Shown here: piece by piece, positions 52,621-60,858 of the stretch
Layout of the letters: each line of letters starts with the position of its first letter
How positions within the stretch are numbered: position 1 is the first letter of the stretch
Assembly: GCA_014804795.1 (NCBI GenBank)
Contig: JAAUZC010000036.1
Location: 124,001-188,000, forward strand
Direction: 5' to 3'
DNA: 64,000 bases
From: Lachnospiraceae bacterium
GTDB taxonomy: Bacteria; Bacillota; Clostridia; Lachnospirales; Lachnospiraceae
Made by a program: the position numbers and the translations under genes
Notes under the pieces: generated by a model
Database searches by the model: none
What the model was told of the DNA's origin: nothing
The model's input: the letters and a program-made list of their open reading frames with translations, nothing else

Positions 52621-54300
52621 ATGCTTCATTACAAACGTTACAGAAAAAATCCGGTAGTGGATTATCCGGAAAGAAAGTGGCCGAATCTTGAGATTGAAAA
52701 AGCACCCATCTGGTGTTCGGTTGATTTGCGGGATGGCAATCAGGCGCTGATCGATCCCATGATCGTGTCGGAAAAAATAGAGATGTTCCAGTATCTGGTA
52801 AAGATGGGCTTTAAGGAAATTGAAGTTGGTTTTCCGGCGGCCAGCCAGATTGAGTATGATTTCTTAAGACAGCTTGTGGACAGAAAACTGATACCGGATG
52901 ATGTGCGGGTACAGGTGCTGACACAGTGTCGTGCTGAATTGATAGAGCGCACATTTGAGTCTGTTCAGGGCTGCAAACAGGTAGTATTTCATATCTATAA
53001 TTCTACATCTACACTGCAGCGGGATGTGGTTTTTGGCATGGAGAAGGAACAGATTACGGAGATTGCCGTAAATGCGACGAAAATGGTAAAAGAGCGGGCA
53101 AAAGATTTTCCGGGCAAGATCATACTGGAATATTCCCCCGAAAGCTTTACCGGTACGGAATTGGAGTATGCATTGGATATCTGTACGGCTGTGCAGGAAG
53201 CGTGGGAGCCTACAAAGGAAAATCCGATGATCATTAATCTTCCTTCCACTGTGGAAATGACGACGCCGAATGTTTATGCAGACCGGATCGAATGGATGAA
53301 CACACATTTTAAAAACAGGGAGAGCATCATTCTCAGTGTGCATCCCCACAATGACCGGGGAACCGGCGTTGCAAGCGCGGAGCTGGCGTTATTGGCGGGG
53401 GCGGAACGTGTAGAAGGGACACTGTTTGGCAACGGCGAGCGCACCGGCAATGTGGATATTATGAATATTGCCTACAATATGTTTTCACAGGGCGTTGACC
53501 CGGAACTGAAAATTGAGAATATCAATGAAATCATTGAATTGTATGAGCGCTGCTGTAAGATACCGATTCATCCCCGTCATCCTTATGCGGGAAAGCTGGT
53601 GTTTACCGCTTTTTCCGGTTCCCATCAGGATGCGATCAACAAAGGTGTAAAGGCAATGAAAGACAGAGGCAGTGAGATATGGGAAGTACCATATCTTCCT
53701 ATTGATCCTGCGGATATCGGGCGTGATTATGAGCCGATCGTGCGCATTAATTCCCAGTCCGGCAAGGGCGGTGTTGCGTTTGTGATGGACACTTATTTTG
53801 GATTCAAGCTTCCTAAGGGAATGCAGAGAGAATTTGCCGATGTGATTCAGAAAATTTCCGAGAAACAGGGAGAGGTTTCGCCGGATCAGGTGATGGAAAA
53901 CTTCAGAGCGGAATACCTGAATCAAAAGGAGCCGCTGCATTTCCGCAAACTGCGCGTAGATGATCTGAGTGATACGATTGACAGTGAGTTTGATACCCAT
54001 GTGAAAGTCGTTTATACGGATCATGATGTAGAGAAGAGCTTTGAAGCGGTGGGCAATGGTCCGATCGATGCGGTAAGACGCGGACTTGCGGAAGAGCTTG
54101 GAGTTGTGATCAAGGTATTGGATTATGAAGAGCATGCGCTGCAGAGCGGTTCTAACTCCCAGGCGGCGGCCTATATTCACCTGCTTGATGGAGAGACGGG
54201 ACATGTAACTTATGGCGTTGGTGTCAGCTCGAATATTACGAGGGCATCCATCCGGGCGATTTTCTCGGCGATGAACAGGCTGGGGCTTACGAAGAAATAA
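52621..54300 (+). CDS. leuA: 2-isopropylmalate synthase (long type)
   Basis: The 559-aa protein has the HMGL-like TIM barrel with CSVDLRDGNQALIDPM at the start (catalytic Arg-Asp metal pair), HPHNDRGTGVASAELALLAGAERVEGTLFGNGERTGN (His metal ligands; about residues 240-275), and a C-terminal leucine-regulatory domain with NSQAAAYIHL. The 560-residue form is the LeuA2 type with the RxWPN N-terminal extension. It makes the first committed step of leucine. ATG 52621 has GGGAGGG upstream. No other leu genes adjoin, and I see no T-box leader. Confidence 0.92.
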   Translation: MLHYKRYRKNPVVDYPERKWPNLEIEKAPIWCSVDLRDGNQALIDPMIVSEKIEMFQYLVKMGFKEIEVGFPAASQIEYDFLRQLVDRKLIPDDVRVQVLTQCRAELIERTFESVQGCKQVVFHIYNSTSTLQRDVVFGMEKEQITEIAVNATKMVKERAKDFPGKIILEYSPESFTGTELEYALDICTAVQEAWEPTKENPMIINLPSTVEMTTPNVYADRIEWMNTHFKNRESIILSVHPHNDRGTGVASAELALLAGAERVEGTLFGNGERTGNVDIMNIAYNMFSQGVDPELKIENINEIIELYERCCKIPIHPRHPYAGKLVFTAFSGSHQDAINKGVKAMKDRGSEIWEVPYLPIDPADIGRDYEPIVRINSQSGKGGVAFVMDTYFGFKLPKGMQREFADVIQKISEKQGEVSPDQVMENFRAEYLNQKEPLHFRKLRVDDLSDTIDSEFDTHVKVVYTDHDVEKSFEAVGNGPIDAVRRGLAEELGVVIKVLDYEEHALQSGSNSQAAAYIHLLDGETGHVTYGVGVSSNITRASIRAIFSAMNRLGLTKK

Positions 54301-54308
54301 TGAAAATA

Positions 54309-54344
54309 AAAAAGCTGAGGGAAAATTTTCCGCTCAGCTTTTTG
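54309..54344 (+). terminator. Terminator after leuA
   Basis: AAAAGCTGAG and CTCAGCTTTTT form an 11-bp stem extended by GGAAAATTTTCC. T-run TTTTT on the + side and A-run on the other could make it bidirectional. Confidence 0.85.
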
Positions 54345-54363
54345 CATTCTGCTGTTTCGGGAA

Positions 54364-54426
54364 ACTTCGCAATTCATAAGATGAATTGCGAAGTAGCGTA
54401 AAATTTTTCATACTGAAAAATTTTAC
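54364..54426. repeat. Double-hairpin element
   Basis: Two perfect palindromes: ACTTCGCAATTCAT (54364-54377, loop AAG, complement 54381-54394) and GTAAAATTTTTCA (54398-54410, loop TAC, complement 54414-54426). The right end touches the stop codon region of the - strand lipoprotein gene (54428). It has the same two-hairpin plan as the other elements here. Confidence 0.85.
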
Positions 54427-54427
54427 T

Positions 54428-55588
54428 TTATTCGAAGATCGGTTTTGTACCGGTCTGCGCTACAGCAATGTATGTCTTACCTGTATTCAAAACAATCTCA
54501 TTACCGTTCGTGTCGTAATACCTGGTCGGTTCATTATTGGACGCTTTTGACCAGGTGATGGGGATCATTTTGCCCTTTGTGCAGTAGTAGCCGGGCTTTC
54601 CGCTGTCTACCATTGTAAAATCCTGATAATCATTCTCGTCCAGTCTGGAGGAGTCCGTCATCTGTACGATAACATTTGTAAATGTAAGCTGATCACCGGT
54701 GAGCTGATCGATCTGTTTTACTTTGTGAAGGTTTTTATAATAAACGCCTTCTTCTTCATTATATTGCAGAGTAGTCAATGTGACAGGGAATACGCCGCTT
54801 AAGTCAATGTTGTAAGCTCTTGATGCATCGCTGTAATCTTCCAGAGTATTGGGATGGGAAGAATTCGTAAATTTAAAGTGATCGGCTGTCCAATACTGAC
54901 TTCTGTGGTTTTTCTCATAATTTTGTTTTTCAATGGCGCTTGTCAGTTTTTCGCCGGATGTATAGGCATTGTGCGGAGCCGGTTTATCGCTTGTACGGAA
55001 AAAAGCTTCATTACCGGTTGCCGGTGTTGAGTTACCTGCAACACCTGTACCTACACCGGTGATATTATTTACACCGGGGAGGGTAATCCAGTCATTCACA
55101 TAAAACGGGCCGCCAAAGTGCACAATAATAGAATCCCATTCCATTCCTACCGGAACATAATAATGACGAGTGCTGCGGACGTTGCCGATTTTTTCAAGAT
55201 TCTGCCAACCCTCAATGATCGCCATCTGACGGGAAATCTGCCCCTCTTCCATAATTTCATATAAAACGCCGGCACTGCCGATCCCGTACTGCGGCTGAGC
55301 TACAGAGTCAGTGGGCATCATCACAGCGATGGGACGGGAATTGGCAATTTCTTCCTTCACCCAGAAGTTAGTCAGTGAGCTTCTTACATAGCCTTCACCG
55401 GGCGCTTCTTCATCATCAATAAAAACGGCTTCCGGTGCAGAAGTTTCTTCGTTAGCACTTGGAAGATCTTCCGCTTCCACAGTAATATTCGGAATTTCTG
55501 AAGAAGCTTCTTCATCCTGTTTACCACAGCCGGATATACAAAGCGTAGCGGTGAGCGCTGCAATCAGAAGAATATTATGTCTCTTCAT
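54428..55588 (-). CDS. DUF3048 (YerB-like) lipoprotein
   Basis: The 386-aa protein has a lipoprotein signal (basic start, hydrophobic stretch, lipobox ISGC with Cys21) followed by a Glu/Ser-rich linker and a DUF3048 region: RPIAVMMPTDS, GVLYEIMEEGQISRQMAI, NVRSTRHYYVP and the C-terminal GKMIPITWSKASNNEPTRYYD. This family is surface anchored; molecular function is unknown. The ATG at 55588 has AGAGGT before it, and an extension to 55684 would add residues before the signal. It stands alone on the - strand. Confidence 0.88.
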   Translation of the reverse strand: MKRHNILLIAALTATLCISGCGKQDEEASSEIPNITVEAEDLPSANEETSAPEAVFIDDEEAPGEGYVRSSLTNFWVKEEIANSRPIAVMMPTDSVAQPQYGIGSAGVLYEIMEEGQISRQMAIIEGWQNLEKIGNVRSTRHYYVPVGMEWDSIIVHFGGPFYVNDWITLPGVNNITGVGTGVAGNSTPATGNEAFFRTSDKPAPHNAYTSGEKLTSAIEKQNYEKNHRSQYWTADHFKFTNSSHPNTLEDYSDASRAYNIDLSGVFPVTLTTLQYNEEEGVYYKNLHKVKQIDQLTGDQLTFTNVIVQMTDSSRLDENDYQDFTMVDSGKPGYYCTKGKMIPITWSKASNNEPTRYYDTNGNEIVLNTGKTYIAVAQTGTKPIFE

Positions 55589-55631
55589 TACTATAGTACC
55601 TCTCTTCCTTTTTTTCAGTAATTTCATAATT

Positions 55632-55660
55632 AGTATACCACATTTCAATTTTTCAGTCAT
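55632..55660 (-). promoter_or_regulatory. Probable promoter of the DUF3048 lipoprotein gene
   Basis: On the - strand ATGACT (55655-55660) and TATACT (55632-55637) are separated by 17 bp, 44 bp from the start. Confidence 0.45.
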
Positions 55661-55789
55661 TAGAAAGTATTGCAAATTTGACAAATTATTACATTAAAAA
55701 GAAATGCAATTATGTTTCTATAGTAACAGATGAATAAAAGACAAAAAAGTTTAATATTCTGTAAGATTTGAGACAGCAAAAAATTAGTA

Positions 55790-55818
55790 TTGACATTAAA
55801 TGGGAGAGATGATAGCAT
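55790..55818 (+). promoter_or_regulatory. Probable promoter of the phosphocholine-type locus
   Basis: TTGACA (55790-55795), 17 bp, TAGCAT (55813-55818), 105 bp before the first gene. The divergent gap 55589-55923 shows no other gene. Confidence 0.5.
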
Positions 55819-55923
55819 ATTTTCGTTATATAATTAAGAAATATTATGCGCAGGTATATTTTTTTATTGATGTGTTCAAATTTGCGGAAAATAAAAGAAA
55901 AAATGAACAAGAGGAGATAGTTT

Positions 55924-57705
55924 ATGTTGACAAAAACTCAATTTGATATTTTGAATGCAATATATAAGGCGAATGGAGCAAGCCTTACTCAGAGAGAACT
56001 GGCGGAGGAGACAGGGATATCGCTCGGCAAGGTGAATCAGGAAAAACAGGAACTTTTGCAAATGCATGCTATTGATGAATTTATGCATTTAACAAGTCGG
56101 GGCATGGAGGAATTAGAGCCGTACAGAGTAACTAACGCAGTGATCATGGCAGCGGGAATGAGCAGCAGATTTGCACCATTGTCTTATGAAAAACCGAAGG
56201 CCTTATTGAGGGTAAAAGGTGAACTTTTAATTGAAAGAGAAATTGAACAGTTAAAGGCGGCGGGAATCCGGAATATCATTTTAGTTGTGGGGTACATGAA
56301 AGAGCGGCTTTTTTACCTGGAGAGCAAATATGGTGTAAAGATAGCTGTGAATGAGGATTATTACAGATACAATAATACTTCCTCCCTGATCTGTGCAGTC
56401 AACGATCTGGATAATACATATATCTGCTCTTCGGATAATTATTTTGTAAAAAATCCATTTGAGACATTTGTATACCGCTCTTATTATTCGGCAGTATACG
56501 CGGAGGGAAAAACAGACGAATACTGCATTTCCTGTAACAAAAAAGGCCTGATCACTTCCGTGATGATTGGAGGATGCAATTCCTGGTATATGATTGGGCA
56601 TGTATATTTTGACCGGTCATTCAGTAAGATATTTGCCGAAATATTGAAGAAAGAATATGATAATCTGCTGACAAAACAGCAATTGTGGGAAGATCTGTAT
56701 ATACGTTACATTGATAAACTCGACTTATATATTAGAAAGTATGATGCGGCTATTATCAAAGAATTTGATTCTCTGGAAGAACTGCGGCAGTTTGATAATA
56801 AGTATCTGTGCAATGCCGATTCGAGTATCTTTGCCAATATATGCAGCGTACTCAATGTAAAAGAACAGGATATATCAGAGATAAGTCCGATTAAGAATGG
56901 TCTCACAAATTCTTCTTTTTGCTTTATCTGTAAAGGGAAGAAATATGTATACCGGCATCCCGGCGTAGGAACTGAAAAGTATATTAACAGGAAAAGCGAG
57001 TATAAGTCGATGCAGACAGCGAAGAGACTGGGATTAGATCAGACATATATTTATATGGATGCTGTGGAAGGATGGAAGATATCCTATTACATAGAGGATG
57101 TTTCTACGCTGGATTACCATAATGAAGCACAGGTGAGGCAAGCGTTATCCATGCTGCGAACACTGCATGGGAGTGATGAGGATACGGGGCATTTCTTTAA
57201 CATTTGGGATGAAATTGCAGAATTTGAAAAGCGTTTGAAAGAGAGCGGAAGAAATCAGTTTGAGGATTTAAAACAAATCCATGAGATGATTGAAAAACTG
57301 CATCAGTATGCCAAGACAGATGGTGTAAGGCAATGTCTTTGTCATTGTGACAGTTATGATCCTAACTTTCTGATAGACAAAGAGGGGAATATGTCATTGA
57401 TAGACTGGGAGTATTCAGGTATGGCGGATCCCGGCTGTGATATCGGAACATTTATTGCCTGTTCGGATTATACAGATGAAGAGGCAAAACAGGTAATCAA
57501 TATATATCTTGGGTATGCTGCGTCGGATAAAGAGTTGAGACACTTTTTAGCTTATGTGGCGGCTGCGGCCTGTTACTGGTTTCTGTGGGCGATTTATCAG
57601 GAAAGTCTGGGAAAAAATGTGGGTGAGTATCTGTATATTTGGTATAGATATACAAAACAGTATGGGAAAGAGGCATTGGAAATGTTTGAAAAAGGAGATG
57701 TCTGA
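55924..57705 (+). CDS. Three-domain fusion: winged helix, LicC-type cytidylyltransferase, LicA-type choline kinase
   Basis: The 593-aa protein has three parts. Residues 1-68 form a winged helix (TQRELAEETGISLGKVNQEKQEL). Residues 70-290 are a nucleotidyltransferase with AAGMSSRFAPLSYEKPKAL and the acidic ICSSDNYFVKN, like LicC phosphocholine cytidylyltransferase. Residues 305-593 are a choline/ethanolamine kinase with CHCDSYDPNFL (about 472) and IDWEYSGMADPGCDIGTF (about 492). In pneumococcus and Haemophilus LicA and LicC are separate enzymes that activate choline for surface phosphocholine. Here both would be in one chain under a DNA-binding-like domain. Substrate (choline or ethanolamine) is inferred. 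Confidence 0.85.
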   Translation: MLTKTQFDILNAIYKANGASLTQRELAEETGISLGKVNQEKQELLQMHAIDEFMHLTSRGMEELEPYRVTNAVIMAAGMSSRFAPLSYEKPKALLRVKGELLIEREIEQLKAAGIRNIILVVGYMKERLFYLESKYGVKIAVNEDYYRYNNTSSLICAVNDLDNTYICSSDNYFVKNPFETFVYRSYYSAVYAEGKTDEYCISCNKKGLITSVMIGGCNSWYMIGHVYFDRSFSKIFAEILKKEYDNLLTKQQLWEDLYIRYIDKLDLYIRKYDAAIIKEFDSLEELRQFDNKYLCNADSSIFANICSVLNVKEQDISEISPIKNGLTNSSFCFICKGKKYVYRHPGVGTEKYINRKSEYKSMQTAKRLGLDQTYIYMDAVEGWKISYYIEDVSTLDYHNEAQVRQALSMLRTLHGSDEDTGHFFNIWDEIAEFEKRLKESGRNQFEDLKQIHEMIEKLHQYAKTDGVRQCLCHCDSYDPNFLIDKEGNMSLIDWEYSGMADPGCDIGTFIACSDYTDEEAKQVINIYLGYAASDKELRHFLAYVAAAACYWFLWAIYQESLGKNVGEYLYIWYRYTKQYGKEALEMFEKGDV

Positions 57706-57792
57706 TAAAAAATAACATGTATATTGAAACAGGGCGCATGCATCGCGTGATATGATGCATAGCAGAACAGGAATAAGAAAGGAGTATTGAGA

Positions 57793-57981
57793 ATGGAAAC
57801 GAAAGAAATGGATATTGAGGAGCTGATCTACACGGAAACAGAGAAGCGGCTGCAGGAGATGGAGAGCATCGGGTATGATTTTCCGGAGAAGATAGGGCGT
57901 GCCGATATAGCCGTTATGTTGGTCGGATTTGTGGGGAGTCTGATTCTTATTGTATTATGCATGATGGGGGTGATCAGCTGA
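57793..57981 (+). CDS. Small single-helix membrane protein overlapping a permease gene
   Basis: The 62-aa protein has a soluble acidic helix (residues 1-38, with LIYTETEKRLQEME) and one C-terminal membrane helix (about 40-60). A strong AAAGGAG site precedes ATG 57793. Its stop overlaps the permease start by one base (ATGA), a typical arrangement for a small subunit translated with a transporter. I know no small subunit for NCS1 permeases; this pairing recalls the YhdT-PanF pair of another transporter family. Role is inferred from overlap. Confidence 0.75.
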   Translation: METKEMDIEELIYTETEKRLQEMESIGYDFPEKIGRADIAVMLVGFVGSLILIVLCMMGVIS

Positions 57982-59411
57982 TGAATGGAAATGCGGATTA
58001 TATTAAACAGGAGACGGTAACCGGAGTGGTGCCGATGCTAAAACGTGACAGAAAATATTCTTTTCTGGATTTGTTTTTGTCTACAAGCGGGTTTGCTATT
58101 GCAACATGGTGCTATACGCAGGGAGCATATGTTGCGCAGTTTTTGTCATTTAAGCAGATGCTGATCAATATATTTTGTTTTAATATTGTCTGGATTACGA
58201 TTGAATGTGTTCCGGTTTTGTTTGCGGTAAGATATGGGATAGATCTCTGGATCTGGCTTCGGTCTGTATTGGGGCAGAAAGGCGTTGCGGCGATAGCGAC
58301 AATTATCAGTCTGGCAAATTTTGGATGGTATGCCGTGGCAGCGAATCTGTTTTCATCTTCCATGATAAATCTTGCGGGGAATTTTGGAGTTGCCCTGAAT
58401 CCTGCCATCTGGAATCCGGTGCTTGGAACGGTGTGCGTAGTACTCGGAACATTGATCGCATTGGGTGGGCCGGAAGTGATTAAGTGGACAAACAGATTTC
58501 TGGTGACTGCGCTGCTGATTGTCGGGACAGTAGTTGTAGTTCTCTGCTTTACAGCTGTGCCGATTTCAGAAATTATGGCAGTGAAACCGATAACAGATAA
58601 CGGCATATCACCGCTTGCGAATTTCATGCTGTCTGCGGAGGGAAATGTTGCGTTTGCATTTTCATGGTCCACGCAGGCGCTTGTTATGCCACGGTTAGCT
58701 AAAAGTGAGAGAAGCGGGTATTGGGGGACTTCTCTGGCATATGGTGTAATTGCTCCGTTTTTTGTTGCAGCCGGCGGCGTGATGGCGCTTGCGATGTTTG
58801 TCAGGACGGGGATATACGAGAGTGATCCAACGGCTATGCTTTCCACACTTTGCGGTGCGGGTTTTGCGCTGCTCAGTTTATTGCTTGTTGCTTTTGCCAA
58901 TGTGGGGACACAGGGAACCGGTTCTTATGTCAACTGTATGATAGTGAAAAGCGGTCTGCCCAAAGTAAGTTATAAATTATTGGTAATCATAGCTATGATC
59001 TATGTCAGTGCTTTAACCATTTGGGGCGGCGTAAATGATCATTTTGGAGCATTTATTTCTCTGGCGGCTTATCTGCAGGGGCCGATCATCGGCATGACTT
59101 TTGTGGATTATCTGTTTGTGAGAAAACGGAAAATTTCTTTGAAGTCGGCATACTTTATGAAAGGACATGACGCGTATCAATATAACAATGGAATCAATTG
59201 GGTTGGGATAGGATGTCTGGTCATTTCTTTTGCTGTGGCAATGTTATTTGTTTATAATCCAATGACGGGAGAGATTAAAAGCAATATATTTTTGATTACT
59301 ACGGGAAGCGGATTTACCGCGATTTTTGGGGCAGTGCTGTACTATATCGCAAGTCTGACACCGCTGCGAAAATATATGCTGCGAGATAGAGAAGATCTGG
59401 AAATTGTTTAA
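57981..59411 (+). CDS. NCS1-type (cytosine/purine family) permease
   Basis: The 476-aa protein has about 12 membrane helices, with an N-terminal segment ending in the family pattern SFLDLFLSTSGFAIATWCYTQGAY, and LANFGWYAVAANLFSSSM in helix 3-4, typical of NCS1 transporters. GGGGGTGAT lies before ATG 57981. Coming after a choline kinase/cytidylyltransferase, it may import choline or a related amine, although pneumococcal LicB belongs to another family. It could also carry a nucleobase unrelated to the neighbours. Confidence 0.8.
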   Translation: MNGNADYIKQETVTGVVPMLKRDRKYSFLDLFLSTSGFAIATWCYTQGAYVAQFLSFKQMLINIFCFNIVWITIECVPVLFAVRYGIDLWIWLRSVLGQKGVAAIATIISLANFGWYAVAANLFSSSMINLAGNFGVALNPAIWNPVLGTVCVVLGTLIALGGPEVIKWTNRFLVTALLIVGTVVVVLCFTAVPISEIMAVKPITDNGISPLANFMLSAEGNVAFAFSWSTQALVMPRLAKSERSGYWGTSLAYGVIAPFFVAAGGVMALAMFVRTGIYESDPTAMLSTLCGAGFALLSLLLVAFANVGTQGTGSYVNCMIVKSGLPKVSYKLLVIIAMIYVSALTIWGGVNDHFGAFISLAAYLQGPIIGMTFVDYLFVRKRKISLKSAYFMKGHDAYQYNNGINWVGIGCLVISFAVAMLFVYNPMTGEIKSNIFLITTGSGFTAIFGAVLYYIASLTPLRKYMLRDREDLEIV

Positions 59412-59462
59412 AGATACATAAATTGATAATTTTACTGATTACTAAATAAGGAAATAACAGGT

Positions 59463-59511
59463 TACCCTGAAAGCTTCGGATTATATACCGCGGTTTTCAG
59501 GGTATTTGTTT
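59463..59511 (+). terminator. Terminator after the permease gene
   Basis: TACCCTGAAA (59463-59472) and TTTCAGGGTA (59495-59504) pair perfectly, followed by TTTGTTTTT. The hairpin loop is 22 nt and includes a CCGCGG palindrome. Confidence 0.8.
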
Positions 59512-59609
59512 TTGAAGCGGAAATTTAGAAATTTAAAGTAGTTGCAGATTTGGGGCAATAGCTGTAAAATATATTTTGGGATAGAATGACAAAAAGGAAG
59601 ACGGAGTGA

Positions 59610-60857
59610 ATGAATATTTTATTATATATTGATCCGGGAACGGGAAGTATGCTTTTTGCAATTCTGATCGGCATTATAGGAACATTAAACTATTTGCTGA
59701 AAAACGGGATTGTAAAACTGCGCTTTTTATTGAGCGGCGGAAAAAAAGTGGAGACAAATACGGATAAGCTTCCGTTTGTAATATTTTCGGATGATAAACG
59801 GTATTGGAATGTGTTTGAGCCAATCTGCCATGAATTTGACAGGCGGGGGGTTGATATGGTGTATATGACTGCATCTCCCGATGACCCTGTGCTTCAGAAT
59901 CCCTATGAACATGTAAAAGGCGAGTTTATTGGAAAAAATAATAAAGCCTTTGCAAGAATGAATTTTTTGAATGCCGGGATTGTTCTTTCAACAACACCGG
60001 GATTAGATGTTTACCAGTGGAAACGATCCAAAGATGTACAGTACTATGTGCATATGCAGCATGCGGCAAGCGGTGTTTCGTGCTATAGGATGTTTGGCAC
60101 TGATTATTATGATGCGGTAATGGTTTCCGGAGAATACCAGGAGAAAGAGATAAGAGAGCTGGAAAGAATTCGGAATCTTCCGGAAAAAGAACTGGTTAAA
60201 GCGGGAATTCCCTATATGGATGAAATGGTAAAACGGCTCTGGGCGGCGTCTCAGGAAGCGGGGGAGCAGGAACGCACGGTTTTGCTTGCACCGACCTGGG
60301 GAAAGAGCGGAATTTTTCAAAAGTATGGCGGTAGAATCATTGAGGTACTTTTAAAGACAGGATACCATATTATTGTCCGCCCGCATCCCCAGTCTTTTAC
60401 ATCGGAAAAGGAAATGCTTGAAAAGATCATGCGGGAATACCCGGAGTCTGACCAGCTGGAGTGGAATCGGGATAATGACAATTTTGAAGTGTTGAAACGT
60501 GCTGATATTCTGATATCGGATTTTTCAGGCGTTATTTTTGAGTTCTCGCTTGTATATGACAAACCTATCATTTATGCAGATACGGAGTTTGACAGCAGCC
60601 CTTATGATGCATGGTGGCTGGATACACCGGATTGGACGTTTGGCATATTACCGCGCATCGGACAGAAGCTGACAATGGACAACCTGGATACCTTGAAGCA
60701 GATGATAGATGAGTGTATTCAGGACCCCAAATATGCCAAAGGACGTCAAGAGGCCAGAGAAGAAACATGGGAATATAAGGGAGAGGGAACGGAACGCACA
60801 GTAGAGTATCTGCTGCATAAGTACGACGAATTGACGCAGGCAGGAAAGGGAGCGTAG
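59610..60857 (+). CDS. CDP-glycerol glycerophosphotransferase-family protein
   Basis: The 415-aa protein starts with LLYIDPGTGSMLFAILIGIIG, a membrane-anchored N-terminus seen in Clostridia members of this family, and has the TagB/TagF-type core with APTWGKSGIFQKYGG (about residue 230), RPHPQSF (about 258) and ISDFSGVIFEFSLVYDKPIIY (about 305). Such enzymes build poly-glycerophosphate or ribitol-phosphate polymers. It is a minimal form without the extra TagF domain, as in TagB. Next to a phosphocholine-type fusion and a YidC-sulfatase fusion it is likely part of a teichoic-like polymer route. Confidence 0.85.
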   Translation: MNILLYIDPGTGSMLFAILIGIIGTLNYLLKNGIVKLRFLLSGGKKVETNTDKLPFVIFSDDKRYWNVFEPICHEFDRRGVDMVYMTASPDDPVLQNPYEHVKGEFIGKNNKAFARMNFLNAGIVLSTTPGLDVYQWKRSKDVQYYVHMQHAASGVSCYRMFGTDYYDAVMVSGEYQEKEIRELERIRNLPEKELVKAGIPYMDEMVKRLWAASQEAGEQERTVLLAPTWGKSGIFQKYGGRIIEVLLKTGYHIIVRPHPQSFTSEKEMLEKIMREYPESDQLEWNRDNDNFEVLKRADILISDFSGVIFEFSLVYDKPIIYADTEFDSSPYDAWWLDTPDWTFGILPRIGQKLTMDNLDTLKQMIDECIQDPKYAKGRQEAREETWEYKGEGTERTVEYLLHKYDELTQAGKGA

Positions 60858-60858
60858 G

